From NCBI GenBank assembly GCA_035578905.1, contig JAQJVL010000251.1:1030115-1094114 (forward strand): 64,000 bases of DNA. Reading direction: 5' to 3'. The notes under the pieces were generated by a model, which saw nothing but the letters and a program-made list of their open reading frames with translations, ran no database searches and was not told the origin of the DNA. Numbering within the stretch: position 1 is the stretch's first letter; each line of letters opens with the position of its first letter. The position numbers were made by a program, and so were the translations under genes. The stretch comes from Stictocephala bisonia. Lineage: Eukaryota > Arthropoda > Insecta > Hemiptera > Membracidae. Positions 47,993-59,932 of the stretch are shown one piece after another.

Positions 47993-48923
47993 TAATATTT
48001 GTGCATTTTGTGCTTGCATTGTAGTATATTTGTGCATTTTGTGCTTATATTGTAATACATTTGTGTTGTGTGACGTTTACTTGTACTGTATTGGTTATCT
48101 TTCTCAATAATGAACAATACATGCCCAATTGTTAAATGAATGAGGCTGATGAGTTTAGGAACCCTCCCACCCACTCATGAGATATGAGCTAAAAAACTTT
48201 TCCACCCAATTATGAGATATGATTTAATGAACCCTCCAACCCATGAGATATGTGTTGACGACCCTACCACCCAACTATGAGATACGATAATTAACCCTCT
48301 CACCCACCCATAAGATATGTGTTGATGAACTTTCCCACCCACCTATGATATACAATTTAATTAACCCTCTCACCCACCTACCCATGAGATATGTGTTGAC
48401 GAATCTTCCCACCCAACTATGAGATATGATTTATTGAACCCTCCCACCCACCTATGAGATACAAGATGACACCCGCTCGTCTGACATACATCTTTATTGA
48501 TTGGTCTACATTTGAAACGGTATTGCATGATTGGTAACAAGCCTAACATAAAATTAAAATGAATGACAATAGATTCAATTCACTTATTCTGCAATCTTAT
48601 TCAATGTTTCAGTAATGTATTTTCCAAACCTGTACTTGACATTTTATCCTCAAGCTGCCTATTTATGACGTAGTAGAATATAGATAAAGTTTAAAACTAC
48701 AAGTAGCAAATTAATCTACAGTATAAACATTCAAAAAAAGATATTCCTTCCTGACCAATACAGAATTGTGTTTAAAAGGTATTTAATTAAAATTTTACTT
48801 CACTCTATATAATTATAAAAAGAAACATTGATTTAAGTGCTTTATAATTTGACTTTATGATATTTCTTCGTTTTTTTCTCTCGACAATTGGAACTGCAGA
48901 CCCTTGTCAGCATTAGTGTGATT

Positions 48924-49230
48924 ATAAAGATCATACATCATCACAAACAAAGATCTTACATTATTTTATAAATGTATATATAAATCTAAGGAATAGTCAG
49001 CCTTAGTTTGTAACAATTACTACATTCCCTCATCTACATTCATCACACTCATTCAAAATCTGTATTCGCCCATATCTTGGCGATTGGCATCTTAAGATTA
49101 AATAAATAAAGATCATACATCATCACATGTAAAGATCATACATCGTCATATGTAAAGATCGTATACCATCCTATATAAAAATCATACATATACTATCAGA
49201 TATAAAGATCATGCATCATCATATTTAATG
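48924..49230. repeat. minisatellite (aaagatcatacatcatc unit) split by a SINE 3' fragment
   Basis: Five units of 23-27 bases start at 49108 (aaagatcatacatcatcac and variants). One further unit lies before the SINE-like fragment, at about 48926. Confidence 0.7.
48975..49105 (+). mobile_element. SINE 3' module, same family as 15285-15400
   Basis: taaggaatagtcagccttag, then ctacattccctcatc and gcgattggcatct, then an aaataaataaa tail. The tRNA-like head is missing. Confidence 0.55.
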
Positions 49231-51942
49231 TGGCTATGTACTCTTCATTACAAACCTATATTTAGATGTCAAATTTTTGTCTTTACATTTCGTGGATGGA
49301 ATCTGGAATATCACAATTATTTAATGTAATGCAAGTGAGGAGCATATCTAGAATAATTGATCTCATATTATTTTCATCATTGTTTATTCAATCTCAACAT
49401 GTAGGCAGACAAAAAAATTATATAAAATTCTTGAAAATCTTATTCGTAGTTACTGCAAAAAAAACTACAGCTGCACAATAGTATAGATAAAACAGCAATT
49501 TTCCTCAGATCTGCACCTAGAGCCATGATTTCCATTTTTAATCTATCCGATTTCCATTCTTAAAATGTACTAAAAATTTCATTCAATCTGAGGGACCAAA
49601 AATGTAAAAATAAAAAATGTAAAAATAAAAATGTAATATATAATATTATATATTATTACAAAGATTAAAGTAAAAAAAAGTAACAATTGCAACATCTTCC
49701 TTAAGATTGTTTCAATTCCTTCTCTGAGTTCCTAAGATTATTAACAACTTAAAATGCTGTAATAATCGCTTTAATTGAATTGATTTATCAATTAGTCATC
49801 CAAAATATAACTTCATATTAAGAATGGGGTTGAGAACATATTATATTTTTTTATTTTAATGAAGACTTTGATAACAATTTTTGACTTTATATGCATGAGT
49901 GTCATAGCCACATTTGGGTTATTTAGGGTCAGAACCACTCCCTTAAAGTTAGGTTATATCCTCTTTCCACCCATTAAAAAAAGAAAGTAAAACCATATTT
50001 TAATGACGTATATTTGCTGTATTTCTAATTACTTACACCAGTACTTTACAACTGCTGCGTTATTTTCTAAATAAACTAAATATGTTACTTATAATTCTCA
50101 ATCTAAATATCAGCTGTTTATACATGAAGTCCTCCAGGTACAAATCTCGCTAACCCAGCCTTGATAACAGTCCTCAGTGCTGTTGGCCACATGCCCTTCA
50201 TAGTGACAGTTCTGTTGGCCACACGGCCGCACAGTGCGTACAAAGTCGTTCCCTGATGTTTGTTATCATTGTTGAAAAATTAATCTGCTGTAGTTTTATA
50301 TTTGCTAACTGGAATTAAAATTATACAATTAAAAATTGAATTTATTCTGAAAAAAAGATGTAAATTGGATTTCAAATTGTATTTAACAAGCAAATTAATA
50401 GCTTATTAAATACAATTTGAAATCCTTGTTCACACTGCAAACAATAAGTATTCTACACACAATAAGTATCGCTATTTAATAAATATGTGATCTTGTACAA
50501 ATAAATGCTGTCATACTTTCACTGCAGTTATCTTTTTCATATTTATAGATTATGATTACTTACTTTCCATGTGTTGCTTAAACGAAACCTATATCCTAAA
50601 AATAAGTTTCTTGTCTGAAATGATTAGGTATATTTTAACCTAAATTTCAGTATGTCGTATTACATACAATGAATAAATTTATTTAAGTAAATATTAAAAG
50701 TGCTTTGATAAAACTTAAATAAATATTAATACTATTTATATGGAATAAAATGGAAGAATTGTAAAGAATGTTTGACTTGTCACTTTAAAAAAGCATTCAA
50801 ATTATATTCCAATCCAGCTGTAATTCATAAATAATGCTAATTTGACGTTTCAAGTGGCTTAAAAAGACACTTTTGGGACAACATTTGATTGTGCCACATT
50901 AGAAGGGCATTGAAACTAAACCATTGGGCAATTTATTTTGGTCGTTGTTGAAAGGCCTCCATTGTTGAAAGTCAGGTCCGACACTGCACCGAGAGGCAGA
51001 ACACGTCACTGCTGTGGAACTCAACGATGAAGGTCATATTTGTTTCATCATTGTTTTAGTCAAACACTGTGTTGACACTTAAAATGAACAATTAGGCTGT
51101 AGACGAAAGCTGCAATATCTCCACAAAAAGATTATAGCTAAAGTTGAACCTTTCCTGTGCAGTACTGGCATGTGTCAATGCAATGTTAATGTAAAAGTAT
51201 GTTGCATTCATGTGCAAGCATAGAAATAAGGCAAATATAAGTTCAAGAACTTATATATGTAAGTGTAAAGTTTCAATTTTTAATATGAAGTTTTTTAAAT
51301 TCACTAATTTGGAAGAGATTTTACTTCCACTTCTCATTTAAATATTAATTAAATTACATTTAAGTATCTAAAAATAATAGTCAACCTTCCGTCAGTTAAA
51401 AAATAAATAAAACGTAATATAAGAATAAAACAAAGTATAAAACAAAATGTACAGAAATTTTTTATGAAAATATGTATTTAATTAAAGAAAAAATATTCTT
51501 TTGCAGTCAGTTTAAGATAAAATTACTTCCAAATATCCATTAATAATCACAAGTTGTTTATTTTCAATCATGTTTGATTTATCTAGTTTATAAATAAAAC
51601 AAATGCAAACTGCTTGGGCCAAATTACAAGTTTTATTTTTTGTTTCGAAATTTCAAACTATACTAATGATAGTGAGTAACTTTTGCACAATTAAAGCTTG
51701 TTGGTAACAATGTTATTTGTTACCTGAAAATAGAAGGTGTTATAACTGAACCAACCAAATGGTGAAGAGTATTATCTTGAAATTAAGACCACTGTATGAA
51801 AATAGCAACAAAACATTTCACCTGTTATTGTGGGGCTGGGGGGGGGGGGTAACAATAGTAAAATGGACACCCACACAGTGTTTACTCCTGATAATAAGGA
51901 CAATACCTCCATTAATAACTAGTTATCATATTCTATGTCCAG
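49231..51942. other. end of unit 2 and flank, no gene recognised
   Basis: 49390-49830 and 50880-51480 match unit 1. The rest is AT-rich. A short inverted repeat (atttaacaagcaaattaat and inverted partner) lies near 50370-50420, and a G tract at 51836-51849. Confidence 0.5.
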
Positions 51943-52082
51943 GTGTCATCTGCACCTGGTTCCCCCACCGCCATCTCTGCCACCTCTCCTCCATCCCCTC
52001 TCCCGCAACTGATACACATTCTGGTGTTTGGAAACTTGTCTCAACATTGACATATTGTCAGGCTCTCTCCACTTTGCTCTTA
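51943..52082 (+). other. candidate exon, GC/proline-rich, of unknown gene
   Basis: A 140-bp segment, much richer in C than its surroundings, is bounded by an acceptor-like tatgtccag and a good donor tta|gtaagt. One frame is open throughout (VICTWFPHRHLCHL, then SGVWKLVSTLTYCQ). No family was recognised. It could be an untranslated or coding exon of the + strand Rab26 transcript, or a repeat fragment. Confidence 0.25.
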
Positions 52083-52979
52083 GTAAGTAATGTAATTGTG
52101 ACTAATGTTATAAAATCAGTACACACTGTTTAACTATAATGTAACATTTTTGTTAGCATAGAAAATTTGCCAAAAATTTACATTCACGTAATAAAAAGTA
52201 CATTTGTAATGTGCTAATGTCAATTTTATTTTTCAATTCAAAAGACATTTTATTTTACATGAATACACTAGTGTAATAGGTACATTAAAAATATATTATT
52301 TTAAATAAGCACAAAATAACACAGAATATAACATTAAAAAAGAGATTTTACAATGCAAAATAAATTAGGGCACCTAAAGGCTAAAGCTTGTTGTGGATGC
52401 GCCATCATATTACCTACCACACATACAAACACTTAAGGGAGTGGAATGAGTACTGTTATCAAAATAACAAAATAGGGCCTTGCGTACGTGCAATTAACAT
52501 ATGTAATTTTAAAAAGATGAAAACAAAACTAAGATATTGTACATACATTGTATTTCTCTTTAGAGTAGCCATATTTTATAGTATGCATTATTTTAAAGAG
52601 AGCAGAAACTAGACAAAGAGTATTGTGGTTATTCGCACAGTACCCAATGTTGTATCCTAGACCTCAAATTATTTTCTTTATTCGTGTTTAAAGACATTTT
52701 AAGATCCATGTTAGGATGAAAAAGATATTTTTACCCCTATTTATATGAGGAAATTATAAGTCAATGCCAGCGGTTTTATCTCTGTACAACATACAGTTAA
52801 TTATGCACTTGAAATATATAATCACATTTATATATGAATACAAACATAATGAATATACAGTAAATTAACATTTTTCTATTGGGTTCACATTGATGACATG
52901 AATAAAAAATATGTCAATATAAAGTTCAATATGATGTTTTCTAATATTAATTTTCCTTTCATACTCATGAAAATTGTTG

Positions 52980-54310
52980 TGAAATTCTTCTAGCTAAGAA
53001 ATTATTCAAAATTTATTTTGCCAGCTGTCAAATATACTCTTTTGTAAATGGTCTCTTTTGTAAAAACAAAAAAAAAACTCTCTGCTTGAGGAGAAAATCC
53101 CCAGAGCTCTATTCCACAAGTTATTACAGAGCAAAAACTCCCATAATATACTGCTAATAGTGTTGCTTGGTCTAACAACGGTTTTAGTGTTTGTAAAGCA
53201 AAACTAACTTGGCTAAGCTTTGAGCAACATTTAGTGATGTGGGACACCTACATTAGACCTGAATATATCATCAATCCTAAGAACTTAGCCGATAAACATT
53301 CTTTTATGCTTAAATGCTCTAAATTAATATCTCAGGGTTTCTTGTTTCGAGAAAAGAATTGAAGAAAATTTGACTTGACAGTATTCAACAGTAGATTATT
53401 TTTAAAAAGCCACCGCTGTAATTGAGAGAGTTTAAAGGAAATGGTAAACAGTCTGTTTTCATGGACTTTAAAAAGGAGGGTAGGCCCATTGCTATATAAA
53501 ATAAGTTTTGCACTTGAGATGAAAGATAACATCAATTATATATACTTTGAACAAAAGGGACCCCAAGATTGTACATTTACGCACACCATATCTTGTTACA
53601 ACACAGTGAGACCTGATACCCTTGCCAGTGGTTTTAAGTATGAAGAAACCATGCAAGTGGTACACCATTTACACCATACAGTTCAAGCATACTACAAAGA
53701 ACGTCGTGATTGACTCAATCAAAATCGGCCATCACGGTTCACCAATTGACATAGAACATATTCAACAAAAACCAAAATTGCTATAATTCGGATAAAAGCC
53801 ATCCTGTTGTGTCTTGAGGATATTTTATCTGTCAAGGTGCAATAGGAGTCTTTTAAAACATATTTCTCTAAAATCGTTGAGAAGGTACTAATAAGAGCAG
53901 CAGGACTATAATATTGTTGGAGGTATTTCGTTCCTGACTTTTACATATATTGGGATGATCTTTGCTACCTTTAAGACTTGTTTATTGAAGTAGTTAGTGG
54001 CTCAATAATGGATGTATAGCATTTTTAGAAGAAAGCTTGATATTGCATCCACCTCAGCAGAGTTTTTTGATTTTAAAGAAATAATTACTTGTTCAACTTC
54101 ATGTGAAGTGACAGGAGCAAAAAATATAGAATGTTTATGTTAAGGATTTGACTGGCATTTGAGGTTGGACTAAAGATAACATTTACATTTTGGATATTAA
54201 TACTATGGAAAGGAATATTTAAGAAATAATCGTTGAAGATGTTAGATACTCCAATGGAAGATTGATTTATCGAAGGATTCTTATTTTTTAGTGGAGATGT
54301 TGAGAACCCT
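52980..54310 (-). mobile_element. non-LTR retrotransposon relic (CR1/Jockey group)
   Basis: On the - strand, fingers (EVEQVIISLKSKNSAEVDAIS) lie near 54120-54050, a KVAKIIPIY segment near 53960, remnants of the catalytic region near 53540, LQRWLFKNNLLLN at 53430-53390, and a thumb region with LLAVYYGSFCSVITCGIELWG at 53160-53090. Stops and frameshifts are numerous. Only part of the RT is represented. Confidence 0.75.
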
Positions 54311-54489
54311 TAAATTTTTATTTTTGTTATTTATTTTTCATAACAATAAATAACAGGCTAGGACCTTATTTTATTTGTATTAATACCTGTTGGTGATGCC
54401 TCTGATCCTGCAGGGTTTTATCACCAAGCATGAGACACTCTCAAAGCAAAGATAAAAAGATAAATACATTCCACTAAAAAATATCTGGA

Positions 54490-54790
54490 AAAATAGGCCA
54501 TATCTTCAAACAAACAGGCTATATCGTGACATACAAAATAAAAAACAACCCAATTCCAAACTACCAACAACTCAGTAAAATAAATCAAGATCCACTGGAA
54601 GGAAAAGGAGTATACAAAATTATGTGTATAAGTGAAAATACACCCTGCAGTTTAGAATACATTGGATATACAAACAGAAAATTTCTAACAGATTTAATGA
54701 ATACAATGTCAGCCGTTAAAAGAACCCAGAATCCATAGTAGCAAAACATCTAAAAGCCCATAGTACACATAAAATATCAATTAACATTTT
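54490..54790 (+). pseudogene. Penelope-type GIY-YIG endonuclease fragment
   Basis: On the + strand, NPIPNYQQLSKINQDPLEGK is followed by GVYKIMCISENTPCSLEYIGYTNRKF and, after a one-base shift near 54735, ESIVAKHLKAHSTH. The GVYKI...YIGxTxRKF series with AKHxxxxxH is the C-terminal endonuclease of Penelope-like elements. The sequence differs strongly from the 13-kb element, so it represents a second family. No RT is adjacent. Confidence 0.8.
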
Positions 54791-55239
54791 ATGTGCCGAT
54801 CTTCCCAAGTTCGTAGTGTAGTGAAGTGTCACTGTACGAACAGTTGTATATAATGTAAATAAAGAGTTTAGAAAGTACTTTCTGTCTTTAAAAAAAAGAG
54901 TTATAAGGATAGGATCTTTTGTTTCTTTGGCTATAATTCCTAGATGCAAAATTTTGCGTTTTTAGTTATGATGTGTATTTTGTTTATCTTTGTTGTGCTT
55001 GAAAACATTATTAAATTTACTATCTGTTCGGTTGCGTGCTGATGCGCAACGGTGGTTAGTTAGTAGGTTACAAATAAAATATTGAAAATAGAATGTAAAA
55101 ATGCTGTTTATTAAACACTGAATATGAACTGTTATAATTTATATGAATGAATAAAACAATGAATATAATACCGGAAACTAATCTATGATAATTATGAAAG
55201 TTAAAAAATGGAATAGAAATGAGGTAAATTAGAAGGAGG

Positions 55240-55915
55240 ACGGAGATGAGTGAGCCCGTTACTTCTCGCTTCTAACTTGACACTGTCCCTTCCCCCGAAG
55301 GGTAGAGGGCCTGGGGGTTCTGACCTGGTGGCACGTCTACCCGGCACCAAATCTGACCACCGCTCTAAGGTTAATCAGGCGTTACTAATGTCACAACTTA
55401 ACCCGGCACCGAGACAGTTTGAAGGTAGGGGAGCTGGGTTCCCCCTCCACAACACCAAACATACGCCCCTCATTCTCTTCTTTCCCTCCCTCGAACCCTA
55501 GGCATCTCATCGCCCTAACTCCTTTAACCTAACCTAACCTAACCTAACCTAACCTAACCTAACCTAACCTAACCTAACCTATTGAACAAAGCGTTGCCTT
55601 CATTTTACAAAGCTCACCCCCATTCATTTTAAAACCATCACACACCTTCGTTTAGTAAAGCTCGGTCCCCGGACATGGACAGCGCGAACCTACGGCACCT
55701 TACGAAAAGGGGAGGTGATTAGGGGAGGGGAAAGAGAAAGGAGGGGTTGGGAGGGGGTAGTGTAGGTGGAATGGGTAAGAGGGGTGGCTGGTGCCGGGTT
55801 GACATACTGTCATGGCGGCCAGTGAAAGGTCCAGTGCCGGGTTGACGTGTTTTTTTATAACATATAAAGCTTGGTGCCGGGTTGATGAACTCCCTCTGAC
55901 CTTCACCAGCCATGG
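55240..55915. other. GC-rich anomalous segment
   Basis: It is much richer in G and C than the window, with strand asymmetry: C-rich to the left of the telomere array, G-rich to the right (55700-55800). acccggcacc occurs twice on the left (55339, 55400), and the inverse ggtgccgggttga type three times on the right (55792, 55832, 55873). No domain was recognised in any frame. Confidence 0.7.
55524..55580 (-). repeat. interstitial telomeric repeat (TTAGG)n, about 11 units
   Basis: Uninterrupted aacct repeats over 57 bases, equal to TTAGG on the - strand, the ancestral arthropod telomere unit. Confidence 0.97.
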
Positions 55916-56880
55916 TGAAAACCCAACACTATCAATAGTGTTAAAAATAAATAAAAATTTGTATTTACGTATCATCCAAAAAAGACCAGTCGACTTTAGA
56001 AAGCAAATTTGAAGACTTATCTACATTTTGTTTTGTAAACTATATTTTCGTCTTTTAAATAATCTGGGCTAGATATACAATAATTATAAATATCAACTGA
56101 GCACATGATCCAATAAACCATTAAAAATATAAGTACACTCAAGAATATTTGGTTGCATATTTGAAACTACATTATCTAGCGAAGTCTCACTGTTATCAGT
56201 AGTCCTGTTTAGTATGTTAATGTGATTAAAGGATGTATAAATATTTTGCAAATGTTTGACACAAATGAGCTCATTGTCAAGAAAATTAACATTACAATCT
56301 ACATAGTTAAGATCATTTTATCTATTAGTATTTTGTGTAACAGACTTTAACATAACACCCTAATTTACTAACTACATGCTAATAAGAATACATAGCATGT
56401 ATGTATTCTTTGAAGCCCTATACATACATGCTAATGTAAACCTTTCATTAGTATATATCCCCTGTTATCTATTACCCTTACTGCTACAACATTACACTCA
56501 AGGACATATTTGTTGAAGAACTCTCTAATTAACGATTGGATCTAATCTTGATTTAAAAGTTTGATCTAATACACAATACATTTTGTAATGTAATGTTGAA
56601 TCTTCCTCACTACTGACAGAAACTGATTTCTAAATTTGGAAATATTGAAGCTCTATTATTATGGGAAGTGGATTATGGAATATTCTTAAGAGTGAGCATT
56701 ATTTGAAGTTCCCTCTGAAAAATGTTTGTAAGTTAATAACAAACAAGGGAACATCATACAACACAAGTCCAATCATAATAGTAATCCACGTGTTGGCCGA
56801 CATGGACCAAGCGTGCTCGACAGCTTTTGCTGGCAGATGTGTGGTTAGTACATTGGGGTTAGGTCTACGTACAGATATTA

Positions 56881-56960
56881 CGGTCATCGATTTCAGTAAT
56901 CACATTAACCTTCCTCAGACCAGGAAGACTTACAAAAGAATTTCATGAAATTGGTCACTA
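56881..56960 (-). repeat. single diverged copy of the palindrome core of 47.9 kb
   Basis: On the - strand it reads ttcttttgtaagtcttcctg, then gtctgaggaaggttaatgtg and tgaaatcgatgaccg. It is alignable with the right arm of 47931-47993. CTGAGGA and GAAATCGAT remain, but stem II is mismatched and the cleavage-site base is G. Confidence 0.7.
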
Positions 56961-57325
56961 TAACATTTGTACTTGTTAGTATTCATATTGTATTGAACTT
57001 TCACTAGTTTTTTCTACTATGTTGTGCTGTGATATTCTAAGAAGATGAATATTAATTGCAAAGATTTGAGCTCTATTGTTTCTCATTTTTAACCACTATT
57101 GAATGTTTCATCAAGGGTGAATGGCTTATCTCACACAACTCTTTCCATTTTTTTTGTACCTACTACATGTCCATAACTGATAGTGAACTTGACATTTATT
57201 TTACATTATCAAAATAAAGTAGACTTTTTTTATTTATAGTTTTTCTTTTTAGAAAAATGTTTCATAGATAATCATAGCAAGTAAACCTTTGCTGCTTTGT
57301 AAACAGTACTGTTGATAGAAACCAG

Positions 57326-57499
57326 ATGAGTGGAAATCGAGTAGAGAGGCGTCTGGTTTACTCTCGCCCACAATGGGCTAGCTTCCAATCTAACGGAGGG
57401 GTGCCCAAGTCCTCCCCTCCGTCCGGCTCTCAAATTCCTGCAAGTGCCAATCACAGGCCAGTCCTCAACCCTGCACAAGTCTGTGATCTTGTCTGTAAG
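57326..57499 (+). CDS. Rab26: Rab26-type GTPase, exon with start codon (58 aa)
   Basis: N-terminal, family-variable extension of a Rab26-like vesicle-trafficking GTPase. It begins MSGNRVERRLVYSRPQW and is rich in S, P and N (GVPKSSPPSGSQIPASANH), without a motif, as in Rab26 proteins that carry a long, poorly conserved N-terminus. It ends NPAQVCDLVCK, which aligns with the YDVAFK that precedes the P-loop strand in vertebrate Rab26. The donor aag|gtagtt is in phase 0 and fits the next exon (VMLLGDSG). An acceptor-like ccag directly precedes the ATG, so further 5' exons, coding or not, are possible. Confidence 0.7.
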
Positions 57500-57982
57500 G
57501 TAGTTACTACATTTGTAAATATAGTAAATTCCCAATTACCTTGATTAATGTATTGAAAACTAATTCAATTGGCAAAAATCTGTTTTACTCAGTTTAAATT
57601 AGAATCTATTATTTTTTTCAAGTCACCGTTCAAATTTTCATGTTTGAACATAAATTTAATGAAAATTTAAATGATATATAAATATCTAACTCAGGCATGT
57701 GAAATGTTAAAAATCAGAGGCTGCAGTTTTATTATACATCTGCCAACAGACACCTAAGGTTCATCTATAAATTTATATACCTGTTAAAATTATATTCACA
57801 ACAATGCTTTCTATTTAATTTTGATTGAGTATTTATTATTTAGATTCATTAATTTTAGCTTATTGAAATGATTATACTCAATTTACTGAATCTCCCAACT
57901 TTAGACTTTAGAGCGGTCCTACAGCAAGTCCTGAAACTACGTGGCCGTTGGGAAAGATATGACCAATGGCGTGACAGTAATA

Positions 57983-58021
57983 TCATTGATTTTACTATTC
58001 TATGTATAGTAAAATCAATGG
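57983..58021. repeat. short palindrome, family shared with 2348-2394
   Basis: cattgattttactat and atagtaaaatcaatg face each other across 8 bases inside the first Rab26 intron. Confidence 0.65.
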
Positions 58022-58029
58022 TAATAGCC

Positions 58030-59821
58030 AGCTGTAGCCATAACAACGACATAACACTTTGCATGGTTTTTAGGTTTCAATTCTTTATCTAGACCTCTCT
58101 GTTCGTTTGATTATGTTACTCTGAGCACGAGTAAACAATTTATGACCTAAGCTAATTTTCATACTGTTTATAATATCCTTTGCAATTTTGTTCCTCATTG
58201 TTTATATATCATTATAGATTGCCACGTGCAACGCAGTGTGCTATTGACAATTACTGCGTGCCAGAGTTTTATTGAAACACCACAAAGTATGCTCATGTCA
58301 AGACGGGAGATTCCTTAAATTGAGTATAGTTCCATGAAGCAGTACGGTAGTTAAATATGACTAGATAGAAAAATATAACTGACTACACCACTTCATTGAA
58401 CATACAAGATAGGCATACAAATCTATGAAATCATACACTTTATTGCACACTGGCATTTATCGGCATTACTATGAAGTACGCAAAGTGCTGTTTTTATTCT
58501 GTTCATAGTCATTTTCTAACTATGGTACTTAAAGTATATAAATTTGTTTTGTCGATTATTTGCCTTTGGCTTGTTGGCTTTATTTATACTAACTACCAAA
58601 TGTTGTATTACCATATATTGTTTTATAGAATAATATCTTCTTTTTAGCTTTATTTGAACAAATCTGTTTAATAACGAGGTTATGAGATATGCAATTTGTT
58701 TTCATGTACAATTATTTTATGTCATAGTCTCAATCAGCCATTTATTTTCTTTTGTGATTTTAATAAAAAAAGGTTAAGTAAAGCCTCATAAATAATGTGT
58801 TATGTTTGGAAATGTGGTAATAGATCTCACATTAGGTACCCTAAACTGTGTGAAACATAGAAATTGAAAACTTTCATAGATACAAGCAAGCCTACTATTT
58901 CTCATATCAGCTAACATGTGAAGCAAATACTCAGCTAATATTTGTTCAGATGATGTATCTCCCATATAGACCACAACAAGTTGTTTTCTGTAACATTCTT
59001 TGTTAATATAATAAATATTTTCATAACAGCACATAATTGACTCTCAATTCTATAAAAGTAAATCTTGTAAAATGGTTGTATTGAATTAATTAGATATTAA
59101 ATTAAAAAAGGCAATCAGTTTCCTGAAATGAAGATGACAATTTATATATCATATTTACTTTGAATAAATAACTACACTACTTGTCTTATACTAACAGCTT
59201 CAGTATAAAGATAGGACAACAATTTTTTAATAGTGACTACTTAAAATGATTTTCTTCAAAGAATAGTTACAAATGAAGAGATTAATCAGGCTAATTTGAT
59301 ATTATTGATTTATTGATAGAGTACATTAGACCATTTCTAAATAATAGTATTTTAGTTAGTTTCTGATAATATTAAAATTCCTGTTATGTGCATCAAAAGT
59401 GTACTGTTACCTAAGTTAACGTTTATTAATTAATCAACTAAATGTTTTAAATTTCAGTTCTGAGTTGTATTACTATTGTTAGTATAAAATATCAAAATTG
59501 GGTATGATAACTAATTATTATAAAGCTGTGAAGTAAAATAACAGAATACATATTAGAATTTTAAAGAAAGATAGAATGATGAAGTGGAGTGAGGAGTTGA
59601 TATTGATTTTATTGAAGCTTGAGCACAAGTACCAAACAGGGAGGTTAGTTTACGTTCAGGCAGGATAAAGTGCATCTGAAATATCTTGTAATTTGGTCAT
59701 GGTTACTTACTTAACTTATGGTGGTTACTCAGGGATGTAATAAACATTTCTATTAATACTTATAAACTAGTTTAATTAGTATCTGTATATTGTTGTTAAA
59801 TCTAAAATGGTGTTGTTTTAG
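58030..59821 (+). other. intron of the Rab26-type gene
   Basis: Part of the intron between the first two recognised coding exons (57500-59821). AT-rich, with a polypyrimidine tract and ag acceptor (gttgttttag) at its end. No other gene was seen. Confidence 0.6.
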
Positions 59822-59932
59822 GTTATGTTACTTGGAGACTCAGGTGTAGGTAAAACATGCCTTCTAGTTCGGTTCCGAGACAACCTGTTTCTCTCAGGCA
59901 ACTTTATCTCTACTGTGGGAATAGACTTTAGG
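59822..59932 (+). CDS. Rab26: Rab26-type GTPase, P-loop/switch I exon (37 aa)
   Basis: The exon reads VMLLGDSGVGKTCLLVRFRD and ends NFISTVGIDFR. GDSGVGKTC is the G1/P-loop that binds the phosphates of GTP and Mg2+. FISTVGIDF is switch I with the invariant threonine (G2) and the Rab signature IGIDF/VGIDF. The boundaries ag|gttatg and agg|gtgagc are both in phase 0, and 111 bases give 37 codons exactly. LLVRFRDNLFLSGNFISTVGIDFR is much closer to Rab26/Rab37 than to Rab3 or Rab8. The protein would act on secretory and synaptic vesicle membranes. Confidence 0.95.

Larger units (their letters stand above)
47749..48092. repeat. inner palindrome 2, near-perfect, centre at 47931
   Basis: Each arm is about 160 bases, mirrored around one T at 47931 (cacaaaagaa-t-ttcttttgtg). 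The arms contain two gcacaaaatgcacaaatat units and end acagtacaagt and acttgtactgt. It is the same family as 19193-19480, including the left flank taatacgtgttgg. Mirror-image hammerhead-like cores lie on either side of the centre. Confidence 0.92.
47377..48480. repeat. nested foldback structure with minisatellite arms
   Basis: The outer arms 47377-47571 and 48093-48480 are inverted copies. The segment ggttcctaaactcatcagcc, then tcattcatttaacaat has an almost exact inverted partner at 48120-48170. Both arms then run into tandem units of about 35 bp (aaccctcccacccac, atgagatatg type), with more copies in the right arm. The loop holds two further palindromes, 47572-47733 and 47749-48092. Confidence 0.85.
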
